Assembly (NCBI RefSeq): GCF_947500605.1
Contig: NZ_CANMSJ010000002.1
Location: forward strand, 124,001-188,000
Origin: an uncultured Lacinutrix sp.
GTDB lineage: Bacteria > Bacteroidota > Bacteroidia > Flavobacteriales > Flavobacteriaceae
DNA: 64,000 nt
Direction of reading: 5' to 3'
Made by a program: the position numbers and the translations under genes. Below, piece after piece: positions 18,193-25,889 of the stretch. A model generated the notes under the pieces. The model did no database searches. It saw nothing but the letters and a program-made list of their open reading frames with translations, and was not told the DNA's origin. Position 1 is the stretch's first letter. Every line of letters starts with the position of its first letter.

Positions 18193-18232
18193 TAACATTA
18201 AAACAACAATTACGTAACATTAAATTAACATT
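18193..18232 (+). promoter_or_regulatory. Four-unit 11-bp-phased TAACATT array (Pho-box-like)
   Basis: TAACATT at 18193, CAACAAT at 18204, TAACATT at 18215 and TAACATT at 18226 are spaced exactly 11 bp. This is the cleanest array in the window. It sits 9 bp upstream of the YwqK-like -7 box but in inverted orientation relative to that promoter, so it may be used in reverse or act at a distance on the porin side. Confidence 0.5.
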
Positions 18233-18301
18233 GAATATTTAAGACACTGATTTTCATCGTTTTAAAAATTAAATTTAACATTAAAAAGCTTAATAATTAC
18301 T

Positions 18302-18345
18302 TAATATTAGCTTTACACTAACTTTAACTAAGGTTAGCATCTTTG
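18302..18345 (+). promoter_or_regulatory. Putative promoter of a small RNA, with degenerate 11-bp array
   Basis: CATCTTTG (18338-18345, 7 of 8 matches to TAnnTTTG) is preceded by a 7-bp gap and degenerate heptads TTAACTA (18324), TTACACT (18313) and TAATATT (18302). This repeats the spacing seen at the receptor and porin promoters. The heptads alone are weak in such AT-rich DNA. Confidence 0.35.
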
Positions 18346-18350
18346 CTAAG

Positions 18351-18456
18351 TCTTAAGACAAATCAATTAGTTTTTCATATAATCTATTTAGTTTTTGTCG
18401 ACTACATTATTATGATTTCTAATGAGGCTGTCTTGGCCAAGGCAGCCTCTTTTTTG
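18351..18456 (+). ncRNA. Candidate small RNA upstream of the porin gene
   Basis: About 105 nt runs from a predicted start just past the CATCTTTG box to a strong GC-rich terminator. The interval has no convincing open reading frame, although no plus-strand gene precedes the terminator. The RNA would contain the palindrome GTCTTAAGAC near its 5' end and the terminator hairpin at its 3' end. It is a prediction from promoter plus orphan terminator only; a long porin leader with attenuation is the alternative. Confidence 0.35.
18424..18456 (+). terminator. Orphan rho-independent terminator
   Basis: An 11-bp stem (GAGGCTGTCTT / AAGGCAGCCTC, one G-U pair) with GGCC loop is followed by six Ts. It lies 90 bp upstream of the porin start with no gene in front of it on this strand. 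Confidence 0.85.
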
Positions 18457-18476
18457 CTTATATTTATATTAAAAGT

Positions 18477-18520
18477 TAATCATTTAGAAACATTTAGTTA
18501 ACATTAGAATCGGTTATTTG
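18477..18520 (+). promoter_or_regulatory. Pho-box-like array and -7 box of the porin gene
   Basis: Heptads TAATCAT (18477), AAACATT (18488) and TAACATT (18499) are in 11-bp phase. They are followed after 7 bp by GTTATTTG (18513-18520), a -7-like box ending in TTTG. The start codon is at 18548. Confidence 0.5.
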
Positions 18521-18547
18521 CATCGACAAAAAACTAAAAGATTAATA

Positions 18548-19750
18548 ATGAAAATTAAATTTATCCTTACGGCACTATTGGTGTGCGCGTTATTCTCATT
18601 GAATGCACAAGAAATAAGCGACACTAAATTTGGTAAAGGCCTAATAAATTTTACAGCTAAAGACAGTTCTTTTAGTATAAAGTTTGCACCACGCTTTCAG
18701 TTTCGATCAACATCTTCTTGGGACTATGACGGAAATCAATACGAAAGCCCAGACCATAATTTTATTATACGTCGTGCACGTTTAAAATTTAATGGTTTTG
18801 CATATTCTCCTAAATTAAAATACAAAATAGAACTAGGGCTATCTAACAGAGATATTTCTGGAGCAAATGATTTTAACAGAAATACACCACGAATTATTCT
18901 TGATGCCGTCGTTATGTGGAACTTTGCCAAAAACTTTGAGCTTTGGGCAGGTCAAACAAAATTACCTGGCAATATAGATCGTGTTGTTTCTTCAGCAAAC
19001 CTACAATTAACAGATCGTTCTTTATTAAACAGTCGTTTTAATCTTGATCGTGATGTAGGCGTTCAATTACGTCATAAATCAAACTTAGGAGGTCATTTTT
19101 TAATGCGTGAAAAAATTGCTATTTCTCAAGGAGAAGGACGTAATGTTAGCGAAGGTAATATTGGCGGTTTACAGTACACTGGTCGTTTAGAGTTATTACC
19201 TTTTGGCGAATTTCAATCTAAAGGAGATTATATTCAGGCCGCAATAAAAAGAGAAGAAACACCTAAATTAATGGTAGGAGCAACATATAACTATAACCAA
19301 GATGCGGTTAGAGAACGTAGCGGATTAGGTGATTATATGTTTAGAAGCGATGATTCTTTATACGAAACAGATATTACTACAGTATTTGTAGACGCCATGT
19401 TTAAATACCAAGGCTTCTCCTTTATGGGAGAATATGCTTCACGAAGTGCAGAAAATGCTATTGCTATAGACTTAGATGGTACACCAACTGGAGATATTGT
19501 TTTAACAGGGAATGCAGTAAATTTACAAGCTGGATATATGTTTAAAAGTAATTATGAAATTGCTGCGCGTTTTACTACTTTAGATTTTGATCCTGAAACA
19601 GGAACCGATCCTCAAGAACAATACACATTAGGTGCATCAAGATACATTGTAGGTCACAAATTGAAGGTCCAAAGTGATTTAAGCTATACAACTTTAAATG
19701 GAACCGAAGACAACATCACTTTTAGAATTGGATTCGATATTCACTTTTAA
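18548..19750 (+). CDS. Phosphate-selective-porin-like outer-membrane protein (OprO/OprP type)
   Basis: A 400-residue beta-barrel porin. Signal peptide (about 1-20, ending in LNAQE), then amphipathic strands typical of the OprP/OprO group, for example FAPRFQFRSTSSW, HNFIIRRARLKFNGF, FELWAGQTKLPG and a terminal FRIGFDIHF ending in an aromatic residue. I chose the ATG at 18548, which opens the signal peptide, over 18518, which lies at the likely transcription start. The PiT-PhoU transporter follows 78 bp downstream with its own Pho-like repeats. Passive anion or phosphate entry across the outer membrane is inferred from family and context. Confidence 0.88.
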   Translation: MKIKFILTALLVCALFSLNAQEISDTKFGKGLINFTAKDSSFSIKFAPRFQFRSTSSWDYDGNQYESPDHNFIIRRARLKFNGFAYSPKLKYKIELGLSNRDISGANDFNRNTPRIILDAVVMWNFAKNFELWAGQTKLPGNIDRVVSSANLQLTDRSLLNSRFNLDRDVGVQLRHKSNLGGHFLMREKIAISQGEGRNVSEGNIGGLQYTGRLELLPFGEFQSKGDYIQAAIKREETPKLMVGATYNYNQDAVRERSGLGDYMFRSDDSLYETDITTVFVDAMFKYQGFSFMGEYASRSAENAIAIDLDGTPTGDIVLTGNAVNLQAGYMFKSNYEIAARFTTLDFDPETGTDPQEQYTLGASRYIVGHKLKVQSDLSYTTLNGTEDNITFRIGFDIHF

Positions 19751-19761
19751 CCACGAATTAA

Positions 19762-19805
19762 TAACATTGAGGTAACATTGTACTCGATAACACTAAAGAT
19801 ATTTG
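19762..19805 (+). promoter_or_regulatory. Pho-box-like repeat and -7 box of the PiT-PhoU gene
   Basis: Two perfect TAACATT heptads (19762 and 19773) are separated by GAGG. The next 11-bp unit (19784) is degenerate. After a 7-bp gap comes GATATTTG (19798-19805), matching TAnnTTTG except the first base. Start codon at 19829. Confidence 0.55.
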
Positions 19806-19828
19806 CAAACTTATTTTAATTAAAAATT

Positions 19829-22105
19829 ATGGATAATATTTATTTATTTATGTTGATTGCCATTACGGTTTTAGCTGTAGCTGATATTGTAGTTGGAGTT
19901 AGTAATGACGCGATTAATTTCTTAAACTCTGCGATTGGTTCTAAAGCCATTTCTATGCGAACTATCATGATAGTTGCAAGTTTAGGTATTTTTATTGGAG
20001 CTGTATTTTCTAGCGGAATGATGGAAGTAGCTCGAAAAGGTATTTTTGTACCTAGTATGTTTAGTTTCGAAGAGATTATGTACATTTTTATGGCTGTAAT
20101 GATTACAGACATTTTATTACTAGATTTCTTTAACACCTTAGGTTTACCAACCTCTACAACAGTATCTATTGTATTTAACTTATTAGGAGCTGCAGTAGTA
20201 ATGTCTCTAATAAAAATTAATGCTCCAGATAGCACACAGACTTTAGCAGATATTGGCAGTTATATTAATACAAAAAAAGCCGTCGAAATTATTCGAGGTA
20301 TTGTAATGTCTGTTTTTATAGCATTTACTGTTGGTGCATTAGTACAGTGGGTCTCTCGATTGGTATTTACTTTTCAATATGAGAAAAAAATAAAAAACTT
20401 TGGAGCCTTTTTTGGTGCTTTCTGTTTAACAGCCATTACTTACTTTATCTTTTTAAAAGGATTAAAAGGATCTCCATATTATAATGAATTAAAAGGTTTT
20501 ATTGAAGGTAAAGAAATAATAATAATCCTTGGTAGTTTTTTACTATGGACAGGTGTTTCGTTTGCATTTCAAGCTGCAACAAAAAAATCAATCTTATTAG
20601 TAGTAATTGCAGTAGGTACTTTTGGTTTAGCATTAGCATTCTCTGGTAACGATTTAGTAAATTTTATTGGTGTACCAATGGCAGCTTACCACTCTTACGA
20701 AGCATGGATTGCTGGAGGTATGGATAGCACAATGTCTATGTCTATATTAAGCAAAAAAATGCCTGCAGAGCCTTTTCTACTATTTATTGCTGGTGCAATA
20801 ATGGTATTAACATTATGGTTTTCTAAAAAAGCAAAAACTGTTGCTGAAACAGAATTAAGTTTATCGCGTCAAGGTGATACACACGAAAAATTTGAACCAA
20901 ACATGTTATCTAGAGGTGTTGTAAAAGGAACAACTTATTTATCTAATGCTATAAGCGCTATTATACCAAAATCTCTTCAAGAGAGTATGGATAAAAGTTT
21001 TCAAAAGCCTGATGCAGCTTTAACTAAAGATCAAAGTATAGACGCTCCTGCTTTCGATATGATTAGAGCTTCGGTAAACCTAATGGTTGCCGGTGTATTA
21101 ATTGCTATAGCAACTTCAATGAAATTACCTTTATCTACAACATATGTAACATTTATGGTTGCAATGGGAACCTCGTTTGCAGATCGTGCTTGGGGAAGAG
21201 AAAGCGCTGTTTATAGAGTTGCCGGTGTATTAAATGTTATTGGTGGTTGGTTTGGTACTGCTTTTGGTGCTTTTGTAGCTGCTGGTATTGTAGTGTTTTT
21301 AATAAACTGGAATCCACAAGTAATGACTCCTATATTATTATTAATAACTGGATTCTTATTAGTTAGAAATTACTTAGCACACAAAAAATCTTCAAACAAA
21401 ACAATTGATGAAGATAGCTTAAAGGAAACAGGAAGTAGTTCTGTACAAGGTGTAATACATGAAAGTGCTAGTAATATTGCTAGTGTTGTAAAGCGTGGAA
21501 ACACTATTTATAGTAATGCGATTAGAGGTCTTGCAAAGCAGGATACTTCATTACTTAAAAAGAATAAAAAACAAGTGACTAAATTATCAGATGAGGTTGA
21601 TAGTTTAAGAGATAATATCTTCTACTTTATTAAAAATTTAGACGAAACAAGTTTAAGAGCTAGTAGTTTTTATATTAATATTTTAGGTTACTTACAAGAT
21701 ATGACACAGTCTTTAGAATACATTTCTAAAGCAAGTCATAAACATATTAATAACAATCACAAAAATCTTAAATTTAGTCAAATTAAAGAATTAAAAGAAG
21801 TTAATGATGCATTAGAAATTTTATTTAATGATACTAAAAACGCTTTCGACTCTAGATCTTTTGAACAAATTGGAGATATTATTGGACGTAAAAAAGACTT
21901 ATTCGATTTAGTAACTTCAAAAATTGTAAAGCAAGTTGCTCGTACAAGAACTGAAGAGTCTAGCCCAAAAAACACAACGTTATACTTTAGTTTATTATTA
22001 GAAACTAAAGATTTATTATCTGCAACAATGAACCTATTAGAAGAGTATTATGGCTCTCATGATAGTTCTGTAGAAATAGCAACTATTCCAGATACTGAAG
22101 AATAG
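19829..22105 (+). CDS. PiT-family inorganic phosphate transporter fused to a PhoU-like domain
   Basis: A 758-residue inner-membrane protein. The N-terminal ~520 residues form a PHO4/PiT permease, with the duplicated signature visible as VSNDAINFLNSAIGS and GNDLVNFIGVPMAA, and LGLPTSTTVSIVFN and MKLPLSTTYVTFM repeats. After a linker, residues of about 560-740 are helical and resemble the PhoU/DUF47 domain (KKQVTKLSDEVDSLRDNIFYFIKNLDE). Phosphate would enter with a cation, and the fused domain probably senses or gates flux. Separate DUF47 proteins commonly accompany PiT; here they are one chain. The gene is preceded by a Pho-like repeat and followed by a perfect palindromic terminator. Confidence 0.94.
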   Translation: MDNIYLFMLIAITVLAVADIVVGVSNDAINFLNSAIGSKAISMRTIMIVASLGIFIGAVFSSGMMEVARKGIFVPSMFSFEEIMYIFMAVMITDILLLDFFNTLGLPTSTTVSIVFNLLGAAVVMSLIKINAPDSTQTLADIGSYINTKKAVEIIRGIVMSVFIAFTVGALVQWVSRLVFTFQYEKKIKNFGAFFGAFCLTAITYFIFLKGLKGSPYYNELKGFIEGKEIIIILGSFLLWTGVSFAFQAATKKSILLVVIAVGTFGLALAFSGNDLVNFIGVPMAAYHSYEAWIAGGMDSTMSMSILSKKMPAEPFLLFIAGAIMVLTLWFSKKAKTVAETELSLSRQGDTHEKFEPNMLSRGVVKGTTYLSNAISAIIPKSLQESMDKSFQKPDAALTKDQSIDAPAFDMIRASVNLMVAGVLIAIATSMKLPLSTTYVTFMVAMGTSFADRAWGRESAVYRVAGVLNVIGGWFGTAFGAFVAAGIVVFLINWNPQVMTPILLLITGFLLVRNYLAHKKSSNKTIDEDSLKETGSSSVQGVIHESASNIASVVKRGNTIYSNAIRGLAKQDTSLLKKNKKQVTKLSDEVDSLRDNIFYFIKNLDETSLRASSFYINILGYLQDMTQSLEYISKASHKHINNNHKNLKFSQIKELKEVNDALEILFNDTKNAFDSRSFEQIGDIIGRKKDLFDLVTSKIVKQVARTRTEESSPKNTTLYFSLLLETKDLLSATMNLLEEYYGSHDSSVEIATIPDTEE

Positions 22106-22127
22106 AATAAACGTTCTAAATATTAAG

Positions 22128-22161
22128 AAAGCCATCATTATATAATGATGGCTTTTTGTTT
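22128..22161. terminator. Bidirectional terminator after PiT-PhoU
   Basis: A 14-bp perfect inverted repeat (AAAGCCATCATTAT / ATAATGATGGCTTT) is followed by Ts. It separates the convergent PiT-PhoU and chromate-transporter genes. Confidence 0.9.
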
Positions 22162-22169
22162 TTAAAAAT

Positions 22170-23294
22170 TTATATGAATTTAATTAAAACGTAACCAAGT
22201 AAAGATCCCATTATAATAATCCAGATAGGACTTACTTTCGTTTTAAAAACCAAAACTGTAGCAATTAAAGCAATTACTACTCCCCTCCAATCTAGTAATG
22301 TTTCTTTAGTCATTACAATTAGCACAGATAACATAACAGCTACTGCTGCAACATTTACTGCATCTAAAAAATAGCGTAGCATTTTAGAGTTTCTCATTTT
22401 CGGAATAAACGGATTGAGAATTAAAACAAACAAAAAAGAAGGCAAAAACATTCCTGCTGTTGCCACTAAAGCACCTGTAAATCCGGAAAGTTGGTAACCA
22501 ATAAAAGTAGATGTAGATAACACCGGTCCGGGTGTAAATTGCCCTACAGCAATAGCGTCTATTAACTCTGCTCTAGTTAACCAGCCTCTTGTAACCAACT
22601 CAGCATCTAAGTAAGCAAAAAGAACATAACCACTTCCATATAAAATTGCTCCTACTTTTAAAAAAACTAAAAACACTTTTAATGTAGATAGTTTTGTTAA
22701 TGCTAAACCTAGACTAGAAGAAAAGAGCATTGGCGAAAAACTGTTTAAACTCGATATCTTTTTCTCTTTAATATAAAAATATAACATACCTAAAATTCCT
22801 GCGCTTAAAAGCGCTACAATTTCATTTACACCTAATAGTGTAACAATTAATACTAATACGCCTAAAACAGTTAACTCTGTTGTTTTAACAGCTTTCTTAC
22901 CTAGCTTTAATACAGCAGAAGCTATAATTGCCAATACAGCAGGCTTAATACCAAATATAAATGGTGCTACTTCAGGTAATTCACCATACTTAACATATAA
23001 GTAAGCCAATAAAGCTGTTATAACTATTGCTGGAAAAATAAAAGATATACCGGCTACAAAAAGTCCTTTCTTGCCAGCACGTTCGTAACCACAATGCATA
23101 GTCATTTCGGTAGAGTTTGGTCCTGGAATTAAATTAGTAGTTCCAATAAGATCTAAAAAAGAGTCACGCGTTAGCCATTTTCGTTTTTCTACAACCTCAT
23201 CTTCCATCATTGCAATATGTGCTGCTGGTCCACCAAATGCAAAACAACCTAATTTAAAAAATACTAAAGCAACCTCTTTAAGTCTATTATTCAT
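22170..23294 (-). CDS. chrA: Chromate transporter, ChrA family (two-domain)
   Basis: A 374-residue inner-membrane protein of the CHR family, which exports chromate. Two homologous halves are visible. The first carries CFAFGGPAAHIAMMEDEVV and LIPGPNSTEM; the second carries AILYGSGYVLFAYLDAELV and GQFTPGPVLSTSTFIGYQ. About ten to twelve hydrophobic helices. Length is typical of the long-chain CHR group. It is convergent with the phosphate transporter and divergent from the OmpA-like lipoprotein. Some family members act on other oxyanions, so the chromate specificity is by homology. Confidence 0.9.
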   Translation of the reverse strand: MNNRLKEVALVFFKLGCFAFGGPAAHIAMMEDEVVEKRKWLTRDSFLDLIGTTNLIPGPNSTEMTMHCGYERAGKKGLFVAGISFIFPAIVITALLAYLYVKYGELPEVAPFIFGIKPAVLAIIASAVLKLGKKAVKTTELTVLGVLVLIVTLLGVNEIVALLSAGILGMLYFYIKEKKISSLNSFSPMLFSSSLGLALTKLSTLKVFLVFLKVGAILYGSGYVLFAYLDAELVTRGWLTRAELIDAIAVGQFTPGPVLSTSTFIGYQLSGFTGALVATAGMFLPSFLFVLILNPFIPKMRNSKMLRYFLDAVNVAAVAVMLSVLIVMTKETLLDWRGVVIALIATVLVFKTKVSPIWIIIMGSLLGYVLIKFI

Positions 23295-23315
23295 CGTTTA
23301 TTTTATAACTTTAAA

Positions 23316-23360
23316 AATAGGAATAAATTAATTTAACACTAAACTAAACAGGTTCCTATT
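23316..23360. repeat. Inverted repeat between chrA and the OmpA-like gene
   Basis: AATAGGAA (23316-23323) and TTCCTATT (23353-23360) are 8-bp inverted arms 29 bp apart in the divergent promoter region. A regulator site is possible, but no supporting context is seen. Confidence 0.25.
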
Positions 23361-23443
23361 TGTTAAAGTTTTTTTAAAATTAGTTTTAAGGAAGTCTACA
23401 ATTACAAATTCCACGTAACTATACTAAATTCTAAAACTTAATT

Positions 23444-24301
23444 ATGACTATTAAAAAAACAGCAATCTCGGTATTCGCATTTATTATTTTAGCAAGTTGT
23501 GTTTCAAAAAAGAAATACGTTGCATTAGAACAAGAAAAAGGAGAGGTAGTTAGTGAACTAACAAAGACTAAAGTTGAGAAAGAAGAACTAGAAGCAAAAT
23601 TTGCAAAAATTGAAGCTCGTGTAAGTGATTACAACGCTAAAATTAATTCTCTAGTTACAGATAACGAAGGTTTACAATTGGAAAACGATAGTAAACTCGA
23701 TATTTCACCAGATGGTACGGTTGCATCAAAATTAACTAAGCAACAAATGCGTAACACATTAACTAAAGTAGATCCTTACAAATTAAGTCAGGCTAAAACT
23801 TTAAAAGATTCTATGAATCTTGCTGTAGAATACAGTTTAAATCGTGTAATTGATACAAGCTCTTTAAATGAAGATGAAGACATCTCTGTAAATATTAACG
23901 AAACTGTAGTAATGATTTCTATTAGTGACAAAATGCTTTTTAACACAGGAAGCTATAGATTAAGCAATAAAGCTAATGGTATTTTACAAAAATTAGCAGA
24001 TGTTATTAACTCTGAACCAAGCATAGATGTTATGGTAGAAGGACATACAGATGCAAGATCAATTAGTACTGCTAAAGTTTCAGACAATTGGGATTTAAGT
24101 GTTTTAAGAGCAACATCTGTTGTAAGAAAATTACAAAATAGCTTTGGTGTAGCACCAGAAAAATTAATAGCTTCTGGACGTAGTAGTTACCAACCTTTAA
24201 CAGATAATGATACTAGAGAAGGACGTTCTAAAAACAGACGTACTAGAATAATTTTGCTTCCTAATATCGATAAGTTTTTTGCTTTAATGGCATCTAACTA
24301 A
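23444..24301 (+). CDS. OmpA-family lipoprotein with coiled coil
   Basis: A 285-residue outer-membrane lipoprotein. The signal peptide ends in a lipobox (ASC, Cys19). A charged coiled coil spans about residues 25-75 (EKGEVVSELTKTKVEKEEL), and the C-terminal OmpA domain (about 155-275) has the peptidoglycan-binding signature VEGHTDARS, LRATSVVRKL and GRSKNRRTRI. It should anchor the outer membrane to peptidoglycan. It is monocistronic: divergent from chrA and closed by a strong bidirectional terminator. Confidence 0.93.
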   Translation: MTIKKTAISVFAFIILASCVSKKKYVALEQEKGEVVSELTKTKVEKEELEAKFAKIEARVSDYNAKINSLVTDNEGLQLENDSKLDISPDGTVASKLTKQQMRNTLTKVDPYKLSQAKTLKDSMNLAVEYSLNRVIDTSSLNEDEDISVNINETVVMISISDKMLFNTGSYRLSNKANGILQKLADVINSEPSIDVMVEGHTDARSISTAKVSDNWDLSVLRATSVVRKLQNSFGVAPEKLIASGRSSYQPLTDNDTREGRSKNRRTRIILLPNIDKFFALMASN

Positions 24302-24344
24302 TAAGGTGTTTTAATAACGTTTAGGCATTATTAAACAAAACATT

Positions 24345-24384
24345 AAAAAAGCCACAAGTCTTTATAAAGACTTGTGGCTTTTTT
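24345..24384. terminator. Bidirectional terminator
   Basis: A stem of 18 bp or more (AAAAAAGCCACAAGTCTT / AAGACTTGTGGCTTTTTT) with a TATA loop lies between the convergent OmpA-like and ArsR-like genes. Confidence 0.92.
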
Positions 24385-24448
24385 GTGTTTACTTAAAATC
24401 ATCTCAAGTTTTTATTTGACTTGATATTAAAAACGTAATATGATTAGA

Positions 24449-24793
24449 CTATTTTAAAGAAGAAACAGTATTAGAGCAATTAACTTGCGTTTTAACAAAG
24501 AAGTCGTTTATTAAACGTCTACACTCGTTTAGTTTATCTTGATTTATACTGTAATAAAGGTTTTTACCTTTTACAGTTTGTTTTAACAAACCTGTTTTTC
24601 TTATTTCTGCCAAATGTTGAGAAATAGTAGGCTGTGCCAACCCAATAGCTTTTACTAAATTGTTACAATTAGAATCTTCATTCTGACTTATATATTGAAT
24701 AATAGATACTCTAGCAGGATGCCCAATCATTTTAGTGAAATTAGCAATCTGGTTTTGTTGCTCATCGAAAATATGTTTTTTTGTAAAGCCCAT
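24449..24793 (-). CDS. ArsR-family winged-helix transcriptional regulator
   Basis: A 114-residue DNA-binding dimeric repressor. The winged helix is clear: KMIGHPARVSIIQYI, then the recognition helix AQPTISQHLAEIRKTGLL and the wing KGKNLYYSI. The arsenic/cadmium metal box of classical ArsR proteins (ELCxCD) is not present; only scattered cysteines (residues 43, 92, 107) are seen, so the signal is unknown. A perfect 18-bp palindrome lies 15 bp upstream of the start and is probably its own operator. No transport or detoxification gene is adjacent in the same orientation; an upstream terminator separates it from the TM2 gene. Confidence 0.88.
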   Translation of the reverse strand: MGFTKKHIFDEQQNQIANFTKMIGHPARVSIIQYISQNEDSNCNNLVKAIGLAQPTISQHLAEIRKTGLLKQTVKGKNLYYSINQDKLNECRRLINDFFVKTQVNCSNTVSSLK

Positions 24794-24808
24794 TGTAATT
24801 ATTTAATT

Positions 24809-24826
24809 GTGATATTGCAATATCAC
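24809..24826. promoter_or_regulatory. Perfect 18-bp palindrome, probable ArsR-like operator
   Basis: GTGATATTGCAATATCAC is fully self-complementary and lies 15 bp upstream of the ArsR-like start codon. Size and position fit autoregulation by a dimeric winged-helix repressor. Confidence 0.7.
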
Positions 24827-24841
24827 GTTTATTTGTGAATT

Positions 24842-24875
24842 AAAAAAAGCCAAAGATGTAATTACCTTGGCTTTT
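24842..24875 (-). terminator. Terminator of the TM2-domain gene
   Basis: On the minus strand, AAAAGCCAA / TTGGCTTTT arms are followed by a T run, just after the TM2 stop codon at 24885 and before the ArsR operator. Confidence 0.8.
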
Positions 24876-24884
24876 AGCAATTAT

Positions 24885-25349
24885 TTAGAACCAAGCTTTT
24901 TTACCTACTTGGTATGTGTTGTAAAATTCTTCGTCAGATTTTGTTAAATAAATAATACCTTCTACTAGCCCAATAACACCTGGAATCCATACAAAAAGTA
25001 AACCTATTGCAAAACATGATAAAAGATACATTATTAATGAAAAGCCAAGTAAAATAGCTCCTTCTTTATTGTATCCTAAAATAAATTTATGAACTCCTAA
25101 AGAACCTAAAAGTATAGCCAATATTCCAGCCATTAATTTTTTATTCTCTCCATTAGCACCACCAAAAGTTTCTTTAGCACTATCACTAAATTCTTTTGCT
25201 GTCTCTTTAGCATCATCAGCAAACTCACTTGCTTTTTCTTTTGCTTCGCCAGCGAACTCACTAGCTTTGTCTGCTGCTTTTTTAGCTCCTTCTTTAGCGT
25301 CTCCTAACATATCGTCAAGGCCATCTTTTAAATTTTTTTCGTCGGACAT
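24885..25349 (-). CDS. TM2-domain membrane protein with charged helical N-terminus
   Basis: A 154-residue protein. Residues about 10-65 form a repetitive lysine/alanine/glutamate helix (units such as AKEKASEFADDAKE and AKETFGG), like late-embryogenesis/YtxH-type amphipathic helices. Residues about 70-150 are a TM2 domain with two membrane helices (LGSLGVHKFILGYNKEGA, GVIGLVEGIIYL). TM2 proteins are widespread and poorly understood. The helical part may contact the membrane or buffer stress, but that is inference. It lies between VOC and ArsR-like genes and has its own terminator. Confidence 0.85.
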   Translation of the reverse strand: MSDEKNLKDGLDDMLGDAKEGAKKAADKASEFAGEAKEKASEFADDAKETAKEFSDSAKETFGGANGENKKLMAGILAILLGSLGVHKFILGYNKEGAILLGFSLIMYLLSCFAIGLLFVWIPGVIGLVEGIIYLTKSDEEFYNTYQVGKKAWF

Positions 25350-25403
25350 TATTTTAGTTTTTGTAGTTGATTTATTCTTTAAAAGTACTAAAAAAAGTAC
25401 CGT

Positions 25404-25790
25404 TTACAAAAAAGCCTTATCTATTGGCTCCCATAGCTCTATTTTATTCCCATCGTTATCGAGTATCCAACCAAATTTCCCATAGTCGTATTCTTCAACT
25501 TTTCCAACAATAGTAACGCCTTCTTCTTTTAAAGCAGCTAATAGTTCGTGTAAGTTTTCTACACGATAATTAAACATGAACTCTTTTTTTGAAGGCTCGA
25601 AATATTTTGTGTCGTCTTTAAAAGGAGACCATTGTGTGGAACAGTCATTTCCTTCTTTATCTTTTGTCCAGAAAGTACAACCGTAATCGTCTGTATTAAA
25701 ACCTAAATGTTTATTGTACCAATCTTTAGCTGCTTTTGGGTCTTTGCTTTTAAAAAACAAGCCTCCAATACCTGTAACTCTTTTTTTCAT
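25404..25790 (-). CDS. VOC/glyoxalase-fold family protein
   Basis: A 128-residue single-module vicinal oxygen chelate protein. The betaalpha-beta-beta-beta fold signature is visible: GIGGLFFKSKDPKAAKDWY at the N-terminus, a FNYRVENLHELLAAL middle, and the C-terminal YDYGKFGWILDNDGNKIELWEP with the conserved glutamate. Such proteins dimerise to make a metal site; substrates range from methylglyoxal adducts to antibiotics and cannot be told here. It is 54 bp upstream of the TM2 gene on the same strand. Confidence 0.88.
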   Translation of the reverse strand: MKKRVTGIGGLFFKSKDPKAAKDWYNKHLGFNTDDYGCTFWTKDKEGNDCSTQWSPFKDDTKYFEPSKKEFMFNYRVENLHELLAALKEEGVTIVGKVEEYDYGKFGWILDNDGNKIELWEPIDKAFL

Positions 25791-25807
25791 AAAAACTATT
25801 TTATTTC

Positions 25808-25833
25808 TATTCCCTTAAAAAAGGGAATCTAGT
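25808..25833. terminator. Weak hairpin between the DUF1801 and VOC genes
   Basis: ATTCCCTT and AAGGGAAT arms form a small stem-loop downstream of the DUF1801 stop (25890). The following sequence is A/T-rich without a clean T run, so termination may be partial. Confidence 0.35.
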
Positions 25834-25889
25834 TATAATTTATTTCAAGATTTCATAGATTGAATTCCTGAATATTATTAAATTAATAA

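Noticed and set aside
18412-18500. Short ORF (starts MISNEAVLAKAAS) across the orphan terminator
   Set aside because: Its codons are dictated by the terminator hairpin and the Pho-like repeats; no sign of selection as protein.
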